Source of the DNA: Alistipes sp.
GTDB taxonomy: Bacteria > Bacteroidota > Bacteroidia > Bacteroidales > Rikenellaceae
Direction of reading: 5' to 3'
Assembly (NCBI GenBank): GCA_022782405.1
Contig: JALFNK010000002.1
Coordinates: 1 to 64,000 of the forward strand
DNA length: 64,000 bases
Shown: one piece after another, positions 54,800-63,422 of the stretch
How positions within the stretch are numbered: the stretch's first letter is position 1
Layout of the letters: every line of letters starts with the position of its first letter
Made by a program: the position numbers and the translations under genes
The notes under the pieces: model-generated
Told to the model about the DNA's origin: nothing
Databases searched by the model: none
What the model saw: only the letters and a program-made list of their open reading frames with translations

Positions 54800-55993
54800 A
54801 TGGCTATTACGGAAATTCTGCCTGGCATCCACTATGTCGGCGTAAACGACCGCACCACAACCCGCTTCGAAGGGCTCTGGTCGCTCCCCTGCGGAGTATC
54901 GTACAACTCCTACCTGGTCATCGGCGAGAAGATCGCCCTGATCGACACCGTCGAAGAGTCATTCGGGAGCCGGCTCTTCGAGAATATCCGTGAAGCGATC
55001 GGCGACCGTAAGATCGACTACCTCGTGGTAAATCACATGGAACCCGACCACTCCTCGTCGATCGCCGCGCTCCGCCTGCACTACCCCGAACTGCAGATCG
55101 TCGGCAACGCCAAGACCATTCAGATGATCGGCGGCTACTACGGCATCTGCTCCGGCGTGCTCGAAGTCAAGGAGGGCGACCGCCTCGATCTGGGCGGCGG
55201 CAAGAGCCTAACCTTCCACCTTATCCCGATGGTACACTGGCCCGAAACGATGGTTTCGTGGCTAGCCGAAGAGGGCGTGCTCTTCTCGGGCGACGCCTTC
55301 GGCACGTTCGGTGCCCTCGACGGCGGCATCACCGACTCACAGGTCGATACCGACCGCTACTGGGACGAGATGCGCCGCTACTACGCCTGCATCGTGGGCA
55401 AATACGGTGCCCCGGTGCAGAAGGCCCTGCAGAAACTCGGAGGACTCGATATCCGCACGATCTGCCCGACGCACGGCCCCGTATGGCAGCGCGAAATCGC
55501 ACGCGTCGTCGGCATGTACGACCGCATGAGCCGCTATGAAGGCGAGCGGGGTGTCGTGCTGGCCTACGCCTCGATGTACGGAAATACGGAGCAGATGGCC
55601 GAGCGTATCGCCCGCGAACTGGCCGAAGCCGGCGTCGGGCCCGTGCGCGTCTACAACCTCTCGTATGCAGACCCGTCGGTCGTGCTGCGCGACATCTTCC
55701 GCTTCGACACACTCATCGTCGGCAGCCCGACCTACAATGCCGAATTGTTCCCGCCCGTCGAAGAGCTGCTGCGCCGCATCGAGGCCCGCTGCATCCCGCA
55801 GCGCCGTTTCGCCTTCTTCGGATCGTTCACCTGGGCTGCCGCCGCAGTGCGCCGCATGCGCGAGTTCGCCGAACGGATGAAGTGGACGCCGGTCTGCGAG
55901 CCCGTGGAGATGAAACAGGGCTATTCGTCCGCCGCAGCCGAATGCTGCCGCACGCTTGCCGCCGCCGTTGCCAAGGAGATGAACCGCGAATAA
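54800..55993 (+). CDS. FprA-family A-type flavo-diiron protein
   Basis: A 397-residue protein with an N-terminal metallo-beta-lactamase-like diiron domain and a C-terminal flavodoxin domain. The diiron motif H79-x-E81-x-D83-H84 is in VNHMEPDHSS; further ligands lie in MVHWPE, FSGDAFG and PTHGPVW. The FMN loop is YASMYGNTEQMA. Such enzymes reduce oxygen to water or NO to N2O, protecting anaerobes. The electron donor is often rubredoxin, and the only rubredoxin domain visible in the window is the SOD fusion far away. It is 4 nt upstream of ugd. Confidence 0.94.
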   Translation: MAITEILPGIHYVGVNDRTTTRFEGLWSLPCGVSYNSYLVIGEKIALIDTVEESFGSRLFENIREAIGDRKIDYLVVNHMEPDHSSSIAALRLHYPELQIVGNAKTIQMIGGYYGICSGVLEVKEGDRLDLGGGKSLTFHLIPMVHWPETMVSWLAEEGVLFSGDAFGTFGALDGGITDSQVDTDRYWDEMRRYYACIVGKYGAPVQKALQKLGGLDIRTICPTHGPVWQREIARVVGMYDRMSRYEGERGVVLAYASMYGNTEQMAERIARELAEAGVGPVRVYNLSYADPSVVLRDIFRFDTLIVGSPTYNAELFPPVEELLRRIEARCIPQRRFAFFGSFTWAAAAVRRMREFAERMKWTPVCEPVEMKQGYSSAAAECCRTLAAAVAKEMNRE

Positions 55994-55997
55994 CGCC

Positions 55998-57314
55998 ATG
56001 ATGAAGATCGCCATCGTCGGAACGGGCTATGTAGGGCTCGTATCGGGGGCTTGCTTCGCGGAGATGGGCCTCGATATCACCTGCGTGGATATCGACCATC
56101 GGAAGATCGAGGCCCTCAATGCCGGAAGAATCCCCATCTACGAACCGGGATTGGAGGAGATCGTGCGCCGCAACGTCGAAGCCGGACGCCTGCACTTCAC
56201 CACCGACCTTGCGGCGTGTCTCGACCGCATGGAGGTCGTCTTTTTGGCCGTCGGAACGCCCCCGCTGGAGGACGGATCGGCCGATCTGAGGCAGGTTTTC
56301 GAGGTGGCACGCACCTTCGGACGCCACATCCGCCGCTACACGCTACTCGTAACGAAGAGCACCGTACCCGTAGGTACGGCTCGGCAGATCCGCGAGATCG
56401 TCGCCGCCGAGCTGAAGGCCCGCGGCGAGGAGATCGAGTTCGACGTGGCGTCGAATCCGGAGTTTCTCAAGGAGGGTGCCGCTGTCAAGGACTTCATGTC
56501 GCCCGACCGCGTGGTCGTGGGCGTCGAGAGCGAACGGGCCCGCAAACTGATGGCCCGGCTCTACCGGCCCTTCCTGATCAACAACTTCCGGGTGATGTTC
56601 ATGGATATCGCCTCGGCAGAGATGACCAAATACGCCGCCAATGCCATGCTCGCCACACGCATCTCGTTCATGAACGACATTGCCAACCTCTGCGACCGCG
56701 TAGGGGCCGACGTCGAGATGGTTCGCAAGGGCATCGGCTCCGACCAGCGTATCGGCAACAAGTTCCTCTATCCGGGCTGCGGATACGGAGGATCGTGCTT
56801 TCCGAAGGATGTCCAGGCCCTGGCCCGCACGGCCCGCGAACACGGCTACACAATGCAGGTCATCGAGGCCGTGGAACGGGTAAACGAGGCCCAGAAGGAG
56901 GTGCTCTTCCACAAGCTCGGCGAACAGCTGGGCAATCTCGCCGGACGCCGCATCGCCATCTGGGGTCTGGCGTTCAAACCCGAGACGGACGACATGCGCA
57001 AAGCCCCGGCCACGGTGGTCATCGGCCGCCTGCTCGAGGCCGGCGCGGAGGTCGTAGCCTACGACCCCGTGGCAATGGACGAAAGCCGCCGGATGCTTGC
57101 CGGGAAGCCCGTCCGCTACGCCCGCAACATGTACGAAGCCGCAGAAGGGGCCGATGCCGTCGTTCTCGTAACCGAATGGAAGGAGTTCCGCATGCCCGAC
57201 TGGCCGCGGTTGCGCGCATCGATGCGCAGCGATGTCATCATCGACGGACGCAATATTTTCGACAAACAGGAGGTCCTTGGCGCCGGATTCCGATACAGCG
57301 GGATCGGCAAGTAG
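55998..57314 (+). CDS. UDP-glucose 6-dehydrogenase
   Basis: A 438-residue nucleotide-sugar dehydrogenase, oxidising UDP-glucose to UDP-glucuronate for surface glycans. The NAD site GTGYVGLVSG is at residues 8-17, the catalytic Cys267 is in YGGSCFPKD, and Lys211 lies in EMTKYAANAM. The length is normal. A related dehydrogenase with another hexose is possible. It shares a short operon with the FprA gene with a 4-nt gap. Two tandem ATG codons (55998, 56001) are possible starts. Confidence 0.93.
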   Translation: MMKIAIVGTGYVGLVSGACFAEMGLDITCVDIDHRKIEALNAGRIPIYEPGLEEIVRRNVEAGRLHFTTDLAACLDRMEVVFLAVGTPPLEDGSADLRQVFEVARTFGRHIRRYTLLVTKSTVPVGTARQIREIVAAELKARGEEIEFDVASNPEFLKEGAAVKDFMSPDRVVVGVESERARKLMARLYRPFLINNFRVMFMDIASAEMTKYAANAMLATRISFMNDIANLCDRVGADVEMVRKGIGSDQRIGNKFLYPGCGYGGSCFPKDVQALARTAREHGYTMQVIEAVERVNEAQKEVLFHKLGEQLGNLAGRRIAIWGLAFKPETDDMRKAPATVVIGRLLEAGAEVVAYDPVAMDESRRMLAGKPVRYARNMYEAAEGADAVVLVTEWKEFRMPDWPRLRASMRSDVIIDGRNIFDKQEVLGAGFRYSGIGK

Positions 57315-57346
57315 TCTATTCCGAAAAGGAAAACCACCGACCATAC

Positions 57347-57378
57347 GCGGAGGCCTTTGTGGCCTCCGCAATCTTTTT
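57347..57378 (+). terminator. terminator of the FprA/Ugd operon
   Basis: A 9-bp stem GCGGAGGCC / GGCCTCCGC with loop TTTGT, followed by AATCTTTTTA. Confidence 0.82.
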
Positions 57379-57472
57379 ATTCCCGGGACGAGCTCCGAAC
57401 GGCAATATCAAGTATTCCGAAAATAAACAAAACTCTTTCCGAACAGGCGATTCTCGAATGAGAAATCCGAAG

Positions 57473-57480
57473 TACATTTG
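57473..57480 (+). promoter_or_regulatory. -7 element of the MFS exporter gene
   Basis: TACATTTG, 30 bp before the ATG at 57511; a -33 box is not convincing. Confidence 0.5.
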
Positions 57481-57510
57481 CCCGAACAAAAAAGGAATTT
57501 CCAGAACGCC

Positions 57511-58695
57511 ATGAACAACAGCAATTCAAAAACATTCCTGCTGATTCTGCTGGGCATGCTCACCGCCTTCGGCCCGTTCGTTACGGACATGTACCTCCCG
57601 GCGCTTCCCGCCATGGCGGGTTACTTCGCCACCTCGTCGTCGATGGTGCAGATGGGTCTTACGACGAGCATGATCGGCCTGGCCGTCGGCCAGCTCTTCT
57701 TCGGCCCGTTAAGCGACAAATACGGGCGCCGCAAACCACTGCTCGCGGCCATGTGGCTCTTCATCGGATCAACCCTGCTCTGCCTTTTCGCCCGGGACAT
57801 CCACCAGTTCGTCGCCCTGCGCTTCATTCAGGGCGTTGCCGGATCGGGCGGCATCGTCATTTCGCGTTCGGTTGCAACGGACAAATTCTCGGGAGCCGAT
57901 CTGGGCCGCATGCTCGCCCTGATCGGAGCCATAAACGGCGTGGCGCCCGTCGCCGCACCGATCATCGGCGGAACGCTCTGCGACCGCATCGGCTGGCAGG
58001 GTATCTTCTGCATCCTGCTTGCCATCGGCGCGCTGCTGCTCGCCGGAAGCTACCGCTTCCGCGAAAGTCTGCCTGCCGCACGACGCAACGCCGTCGCCTG
58101 GGGCGACATACTCCGCAACTTCGGCTCCGTACTGCACAACCGTCAGTACGCGGCCTATGTGCTGCAGTTCGCCTTCGCACAGGGCGTGCTGTTCGCCTAC
58201 ATTGCCTCGTCGCCCTTCATTATCCAGGAGCATTTCGGATTTTCGGCCTTCACATTCAGCCTCTGCTTCGCACTCAACGCCGTGGCCATCGGCTGCGCCG
58301 CAGCCCTTGCCGTACGTTTCCGCCGCCCCGAACAGGGAACCCGCACGGGATGTATCGGCATGATCGGATTCGCCGTGGCCGAAGCTGCCGCCATGGCTAT
58401 GGGCTGCAACTTCTGGGTCTACGAAGGGCTGCTCATCGGACTGCTCTTCTCGATGGGGCTCACCTTCACGACCTCCACAACGCTGGCCATGGAGTGCACC
58501 CGCTCCGAATCAGGCACGGCATCGGCACTGCTCGGAGCCGCCGGATTCGCTTTCGGAGGCATTGTCTCCCCGCTTGTAGGGCTCGGCGACACGATGTACT
58601 CCACAGGCGCCGTTTTCATCGTCTGCGCCCTCGGATCGTGGCTCTCCATCCGCATCGGGTTACGCCGCATGCACTCCTCAACCATCACAGCCTGA
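57511..58695 (+). CDS. Bcr/CflA-family multidrug efflux MFS transporter
   Basis: A 394-residue inner-membrane exporter with 12 hydrophobic segments. Motif A between helices 2 and 3 reads GPLSDKYGRRKP, and DMYLPALPAM in the first periplasmic loop is typical of the Bcr/CflA drug:H+ antiporters. The substrate is not predictable. The first Met of the longer frame lies at the promoter, so 57511 was chosen. It ends just before a 23-bp hairpin. Confidence 0.92.
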   Translation: MNNSNSKTFLLILLGMLTAFGPFVTDMYLPALPAMAGYFATSSSMVQMGLTTSMIGLAVGQLFFGPLSDKYGRRKPLLAAMWLFIGSTLLCLFARDIHQFVALRFIQGVAGSGGIVISRSVATDKFSGADLGRMLALIGAINGVAPVAAPIIGGTLCDRIGWQGIFCILLAIGALLLAGSYRFRESLPAARRNAVAWGDILRNFGSVLHNRQYAAYVLQFAFAQGVLFAYIASSPFIIQEHFGFSAFTFSLCFALNAVAIGCAAALAVRFRRPEQGTRTGCIGMIGFAVAEAAAMAMGCNFWVYEGLLIGLLFSMGLTFTTSTTLAMECTRSESGTASALLGAAGFAFGGIVSPLVGLGDTMYSTGAVFIVCALGSWLSIRIGLRRMHSSTITA

Positions 58696-58705
58696 TGGCA
58701 AACCC

Positions 58706-58755
58706 GATATGTGAAAGCGCCCGGAAACTTCGGTTTCCGGGCGCTTTCACATATC
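58706..58755. terminator. long perfect hairpin with UUCG loop, convergent terminator
   Basis: A perfect 23-bp stem (58706-58728 with 58733-58755) and a TTCG tetraloop between convergent genes. The right arm overlaps two bases of the stop codon of the minus-strand gene. No T-run, so the hairpin alone must act. Confidence 0.82.
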
Positions 58756-59329
58756 AGAGCCGGGGAGTTGCAGACCGCTTCTGCGCCGCATCAGGACGCG
58801 GTGCCGGCGGAACGGAAGCCATACTTTTCCAAGCCGCATACTGTTCCGCCGTGAAAATCTTGCGAAACTTCTTCTCCTGCGTCTTTCGCCATGCTTCGGG
58901 ATCCTCCTGCGAAACTGCTTTCAGACCTGCCGGCTGCGGACGTTCTCCGGGATTCATACTCCCGCCTGGACCTCGGCCCATACCGTCCATGTGTCCGGGG
59001 CCACCGGGCCCCATACCGGGCCCGCCCGGGTGTCCGAATCCATCCGGCCCTTCGGCCATTCCGCGCGGAGCGCCGGACCTCGGAGCCTGGGGCATACTCT
59101 TCTTGAAATGGCTGTAAAAAAGCTTATAGACCTTCCGGGTCTGCCGGGCATCGAGGCCGAGTGCTTTTTGAAGGTGCTGCGACTCACGCATGGCTGCAGC
59201 CGAGGGATCCGGTGCAACGGTCGTCGCCGCATGGGCATCCTGCGGTACGGGGCGGACACCGGGTTGCTGGGCTTGGAGCGGCAGTGCAAAAAGTCCCAGC
59301 GCAAATAAGAGGACAAGGGATTTTTTCAT
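58754..59329 (-). CDS. secreted Gly/Met/Pro-rich protein
   Basis: A 191-residue exported protein with signal peptide MKKSLVLLFALGLFALPLQAQ. Two predicted helical segments (about 45-80, LQKALGLDARQTRKVYKLFYSHFKK-type; about 140-170, EAWRKTQEKKFRKIFTAEQYAAWK) flank a stretch of about 45 residues rich in Gly, Met and Pro (PGGPGMGPGGPGHM). The helix pair is reminiscent of Spy/CpxP-like or heavy-metal-associated periplasmic proteins, and the His/Met residues could bind metal; both points are inference. No promoter was found with confidence. Confidence 0.7.
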   Translation of the reverse strand: MKKSLVLLFALGLFALPLQAQQPGVRPVPQDAHAATTVAPDPSAAAMRESQHLQKALGLDARQTRKVYKLFYSHFKKSMPQAPRSGAPRGMAEGPDGFGHPGGPGMGPGGPGHMDGMGRGPGGSMNPGERPQPAGLKAVSQEDPEAWRKTQEKKFRKIFTAEQYAAWKSMASVPPAPRPDAAQKRSATPRL

Positions 59330-59452
59330 CTTCGGTTCAAGATTTCATTTCACCTGTATAACTCAAAAAAGTCGGTTTTATTGTCCTGAAAATCCGCAAA
59401 AAAACAGAGGTCGGGGTTTCACCCGGCCTCTTCATATCCGATACGGAGTCGT

Positions 59453-59902
59453 TCAAATGCGCACCTTGACGATAATCTTGCGCACGTCGCCCTCACCCAC
59501 CATCGGCGCATGGCCGTCTTCGGGGAAAAGCAGCGTAAACTGCCCGGGGCGCAGCGTATAGTAGGTTTGCGGCTCGTCGTCGTAAAAACGGATATCCTTT
59601 GCCGTGTCGAACGCTCCGAGAGGTTTCGACAGGTCCTTGCGTTCGCTCCAGCCGAAGGCCTCCTCGCGGCCCGTAATGAGCACCTGGATGTCCATATAGG
59701 CATCGTGCACCTCCAGCTTGGCGTCGGGTTTCCGTTTCAGGGAGATGTCCATCACGTTGGCGAAGATATCCCGGCCGTCGAGTTCATGCGTGCCCGGCTC
59801 CATTTTCGTCCAGTCCGTCGAAGCGATCAGCGAAAAGGCCCGCTCCAGACGCGGGTGAATCGAGTAATAGCGTGCGCTGTTTTTCAGAGAATCGAGAATC
59901 AT
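59453..59902 (-). CDS. YhcH/YjgK/YiaL-family protein
   Basis: A 149-residue cupin-like protein of the YhcH/EbgC family, linked to sugar metabolism (the E. coli EbgC member assists beta-galactosidase; YhcH is linked to sialic acid). Conserved segments are HDAYMDIQVLITGRE and FPEDGHAPMVGEGDVRKIIVKV, with His and Glu residues able to hold a metal. Substrate unknown. It is monocistronic and divergent from aspA. Confidence 0.9.
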   Translation of the reverse strand: MILDSLKNSARYYSIHPRLERAFSLIASTDWTKMEPGTHELDGRDIFANVMDISLKRKPDAKLEVHDAYMDIQVLITGREEAFGWSERKDLSKPLGAFDTAKDIRFYDDEPQTYYTLRPGQFTLLFPEDGHAPMVGEGDVRKIIVKVRI

Positions 59903-59953
59903 GACTTAAAATATTGAAACGCCGCAGCGGAAGCCCCTCCGCGGCAAACCATA

Positions 59954-59961
59954 CAAAGATA
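59954..59961 (-). promoter_or_regulatory. -7 element of the YhcH-family gene
   Basis: Minus-strand TATCTTTG with no good -33 box. The transcribed leader includes a GC-rich hairpin (about 59921-59945, GCCGCGGA / TCCGC-GCGGC) that may affect expression. Confidence 0.5.
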
Positions 59962-59994
59962 CGAAGTTTTTTAGACAACGAGCCGTAAAAATGC

Positions 59995-60002
59995 TATATT
60001 TG
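59995..60002 (+). promoter_or_regulatory. -7 element of aspA
   Basis: TATATTTG, 24 bp before the ATG; a weak -33 candidate TTAG at 59971-59974 is 20 bp upstream. Confidence 0.55.
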
Positions 60003-60026
60003 TAGAACGAACCAAAAAATAACGTT

Positions 60027-61460
60027 ATGGATTTTACGGACATCAAACTTTCGGGGAAGACCCGCCGCGAGCATGACCTGCTCGGAGAGATGGATATCCC
60101 CGTAGAGTATTATTTCGGCGTGCAGACGATGCGTGCCGTGGAGAATTTCCATATCAGCCGCGTACGGCTCAACTTCTTCCCGCAGCTGATCCGTGCCCTG
60201 GCCGATGTCAAGCAGGGTGCCGCCGCCGCAAACCGCGACCTGGGTCTGCTCGATCCCCAAATTGCCGACGCCATCACGCGGGCCTGCGAGGAGCTGCGCG
60301 AAGGCAAGTTCAACGAACAATTCGTCGTGGACATGGTACAGGGCGGTGCCGGCACCTCGACCAACATGAATGCCAACGAGGTGATCGCCAATCGTGCCCT
60401 CGAATTGCTCGGGCACGAAAAGGGCGAATATCAATACTGCCACCCGAACAACCACGTCAATTTGTCGCAATCGACCAACGACGCCTACCCTACGGCCGTG
60501 CGTATTGCCCTGGCCCGGAGCATCGACGGCGCCGTAGCCTCGCTGCGCGAGCTCATCGCGGCATTCCATGCCAAAGGCGAGGAATTCGCCCACATCATCA
60601 AGATGGGACGCACGCAGCTTCAGGATGCCGTACCGATGACCCTTGGGCAGGAGTTCGAGGCCTACGCCGCCACGCTCACCGAGGAGATCGACCGTCTGCA
60701 AACCAACCTCCGTCTCTTCTACGAGATCAACATGGGTGCCACGGCCATCGGTACGGGCATCAACGCCGACCCGGACTATGCGGAGCTCTGCACGAAACAC
60801 CTGCGCGAGATCACGGGTCTGCCGCTGACAAAGGCTACGAACATGATCGAGGCCACGAGCGACACGGGCGCCTTCATCATGAACTCCTCGGCGCTGAAAC
60901 GGCTGGCCGTGAAGCTCTCGAAGATCTGCAATGACCTGCGACTGCTCTCGTCGGGTCCCCGCTGCGGTCTCAACGAGATCAACCTGCCGCCGCGCCAGCC
61001 CGGATCGTCGATCATGCCCGGAAAGGTCAATCCCGTCATTCCGGAAGTCGTTAACCAGGTGGCATTCAGCGTCATCGGCAACGATCTGACCATTACGCTC
61101 GCCTCCGAAGCCGGACAGCTCGAGCTGAATGTCATGGAGCCGATCATCGTACACTCGCTCTTCGAAAACATCGAGATGCTGGTCAATGCGATGAACACCC
61201 TGCGCGAAAAATGCATCGTGGGGATTACAGCCAACGCGGAGGTATGCCGCCGGATGGTCTACAACAGCATCGGACTGGTTACGGCGCTCAACCCCTACCT
61301 GGGATACGAAACTTCGACAATGCTCGCAAAGGAGGCGCTCCAGAGCGGCAAGGGTATCTATGAGCTTGTGCTCGAGCACAAGCTCATGAGCGAAGAGGAG
61401 CTGCACAAGATCCTGCAGCCCGAGAACATGGTGCACCCGCGCAAGAAGATCACCGAATGA
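60027..61460 (+). CDS. aspA: aspartate ammonia-lyase
   Basis: A 477-residue lyase converting aspartate to fumarate and ammonia. The superfamily signature GSSIMPGKVNP is at residues 326-336. KMGRTQLQDAVPM and HPNNHVNLSQSTNDAYPT follow the aspartase pattern; fumarases usually have RTHLQDA there. In anaerobic Bacteroidota it can feed fumarate respiration. Monocistronic with its own terminator. Confidence 0.94.
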   Translation: MDFTDIKLSGKTRREHDLLGEMDIPVEYYFGVQTMRAVENFHISRVRLNFFPQLIRALADVKQGAAAANRDLGLLDPQIADAITRACEELREGKFNEQFVVDMVQGGAGTSTNMNANEVIANRALELLGHEKGEYQYCHPNNHVNLSQSTNDAYPTAVRIALARSIDGAVASLRELIAAFHAKGEEFAHIIKMGRTQLQDAVPMTLGQEFEAYAATLTEEIDRLQTNLRLFYEINMGATAIGTGINADPDYAELCTKHLREITGLPLTKATNMIEATSDTGAFIMNSSALKRLAVKLSKICNDLRLLSSGPRCGLNEINLPPRQPGSSIMPGKVNPVIPEVVNQVAFSVIGNDLTITLASEAGQLELNVMEPIIVHSLFENIEMLVNAMNTLREKCIVGITANAEVCRRMVYNSIGLVTALNPYLGYETSTMLAKEALQSGKGIYELVLEHKLMSEEELHKILQPENMVHPRKKITE

Positions 61461-61479
61461 CCGGTGCGACATATGGAAG

Positions 61480-61515
61480 AAAAACGGCCCCGCGATTACA
61501 CGCGGGGCCGTTTTT
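61480..61515. terminator. bidirectional terminator, aspA / EEP gene
   Basis: A perfect 15-bp stem AAAAACGGCCCCGCG / CGCGGGGCCGTTTTT with a 6-nt loop; T-runs form on both strands. Confidence 0.92.
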
Positions 61516-61542
61516 CCTACGGTTCCTCAAGTCCGGAGGGGA

Positions 61543-62691
61543 TCACTGCTCCCGCTTCAGGCGTACGACCACGGGATGATGGTCCGAATATTCGACGGGA
61601 AGCACCTCGTAGGCAAGGGCCTGCCATGGGTCGGAATAGAGAACGTAGTCGATGCGCAACGTATTGAAGAAGCCCCGATAGGTATGCGAATAGCCCGATC
61701 CGCATTCGCTGAAAGCGTCGTTCAGGCCCGAAGCCATGCGACGATAGACATACGACACGGGCGTATCGTTGAAATCGCCGCAGACCAGACGGCCCCAATG
61801 CGTGGCCCGGATTTCGGTCGAGATGCTGTCCACCTGGGCAGCACGCAGTTCGCTGTTCTCGCGCAGGCGCTTCACAATGCTGCGGAATTTCACCTCACGG
61901 GCCGTATCCGACAGGAAACGCCGTGTTGTGATGTACTCGTTGTCATCGGCGTTGATCGCCGTGGAATGCAGATGGTTGTTGAAGACGCGTAGCGTATCCT
62001 CGTCGATGAGCAGATCGGCCCAGACCGATGAATGGGGAGTCAGCACCGTCGCGGAACGCAGGATCCGGAATTTACTCAGAATAGCCAGTCCCGCGTCGTC
62101 CAGCGGCTCCGGGTCGCGCTCGTCGCCGAAACGGGCATTCTCATACTCCTCACACAGCACCCGGAAAGCATCGGAAGCCCCTGCCAGGCGGCCGTTGAAC
62201 TCCTGCAGGCAGACGATATCGGGATTCTGCTCACGGATGAGCGCCACAACCTCATCGACGCTGCTTTTCCCCTCGGGTCCGTAAAAGCCCCGCACGTTAT
62301 AGGTCATTACCTTGACCGTTCCCCGATCGGGAATCTGCGCCTCGTAACTGCGCCGGATCTCGGGCCGCCAGAAAAGCGAAATGCTCCCGAAGCCAACGAC
62401 CACGAGCAGCAACATGCCGCCGGCCTGAATCCAGCGCCAACGGATGATCCAGTAGAGCATCAGGATGACCGACGCGACATAGACGGCCGGTGCGGCAAGG
62501 CCCAGCACGGGCAAAAACCAGATACGCCCCGGATTGACATAGGGCACCAGATAGGTAACGATCAATGCCGCGGCTGCGGCCACGGTGAGCAGCGTTACGA
62601 AGACATCGAGCAGGTGCAGGAGCAGGCTGCGCCGGGATTTCCGCTCCCGACGGCCGCCGTTGTCGTATTCGTCGTAGTATCCCTTTTTCAT
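61543..62691 (-). CDS. membrane-anchored endonuclease/exonuclease/phosphatase-family protein
   Basis: A 382-residue protein with about three N-terminal transmembrane helices (residues about 24-46, 55-80, 90-108) and a catalytic EEP domain. Motifs: MTYNVRGFYG, CLQEFNG with the metal-binding Glu, NNHLHSTA, VCGDFNDTP and the C-terminal SDHHPVVV. The substrate may be a phospholipid, nucleic acid or phosphate ester. It follows the rhomboid gene by 4 nt in the same minus-strand operon. Confidence 0.9.
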   Translation of the reverse strand: MKKGYYDEYDNGGRRERKSRRSLLLHLLDVFVTLLTVAAAAALIVTYLVPYVNPGRIWFLPVLGLAAPAVYVASVILMLYWIIRWRWIQAGGMLLLVVVGFGSISLFWRPEIRRSYEAQIPDRGTVKVMTYNVRGFYGPEGKSSVDEVVALIREQNPDIVCLQEFNGRLAGASDAFRVLCEEYENARFGDERDPEPLDDAGLAILSKFRILRSATVLTPHSSVWADLLIDEDTLRVFNNHLHSTAINADDNEYITTRRFLSDTAREVKFRSIVKRLRENSELRAAQVDSISTEIRATHWGRLVCGDFNDTPVSYVYRRMASGLNDAFSECGSGYSHTYRGFFNTLRIDYVLYSDPWQALAYEVLPVEYSDHHPVVVRLKREQ

Positions 62692-62695
62692 CTTG

Positions 62696-63310
62696 TCAGA
62701 AACGGATCATTCCGCGACGTCGCCACCAATGCAGCAGCAGGAACCCCCACAACATACCGCCCACATGGGCAAAGTGCGCCACATTGCCGCCGAAACCCGT
62801 CCAACCCATGAACAGCTCGATCACGCCGTAGATCAGCACGAACCACTTGGCCTTCATCGGAATGGGCGGGAAAAGCAGCATGATGACCGCATTGGGGTGC
62901 ATCACGCCGAAGGCCAGCAGCAGTCCCATCACGGCACCCGAAGCACCGACAAGCTGGATGGGCGTCTCGCCCAGCAGCCAGGCCGTAGCGATCTGGATAA
63001 GGGCCGCGCCGACGCCGCAGACCAGATAATAGATCAGAAAGCGTTTTGAACCGAGCTCATACTCCAGGGTCCGGCCAAACATCCACAGGGCAAACATGTT
63101 GAAGAAGATATGCCCGACATCGGCGTGCAGGAACATATAGGTGATGAACTGGTAGGAGTGGAACTCCCGATAGGGTGCGGCGCCGAACCACAGGGAGCCG
63201 AAGTCGAAAATCGCATTGCCCACGGGCAACAGGGTCGTGGCCATGAAGACCAGCACATTGACGATTATCAGATTCTTGACCACCGGAGGGGTCTGGAAAT
63301 AGTTGTTCAT
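62696..63310 (-). CDS. rhomboid-family intramembrane serine protease
   Basis: A 204-residue membrane protease with about six helices. The catalytic Ser124 is in VGASGAVMG and the His182 is in AHFAHVGGMLWG, the normal dyad; HADVGHIFFNMFALWMFG forms the oxyanion region. It cleaves transmembrane segments of unknown partners. The start at 63310 (MNNYFQTPPVV) was chosen; the longer frame overlaps the promoter at 63400. Confidence 0.93.
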   Translation of the reverse strand: MNNYFQTPPVVKNLIIVNVLVFMATTLLPVGNAIFDFGSLWFGAAPYREFHSYQFITYMFLHADVGHIFFNMFALWMFGRTLEYELGSKRFLIYYLVCGVGAALIQIATAWLLGETPIQLVGASGAVMGLLLAFGVMHPNAVIMLLFPPIPMKAKWFVLIYGVIELFMGWTGFGGNVAHFAHVGGMLWGFLLLHWWRRRGMIRF

Positions 63311-63399
63311 AGGTCGCAATTCGTTACTATGCTTCCGTCCGCAACCGGTTGCCGGAGGCCTCCGTGCCGGGACGGGCGCTATTCGCTGAAAAATCCATG

Positions 63400-63407
63400 C
63401 AAAGATA
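63400..63407 (-). promoter_or_regulatory. -7 element of the rhomboid/EEP operon
   Basis: Minus-strand TATCTTTG with no good -33 box. It sits 15 bp after the mutL stop codon and predicts a leader of about 80 nt. Confidence 0.5.
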
Positions 63408-63422
63408 ATCCAATTATCCGGA

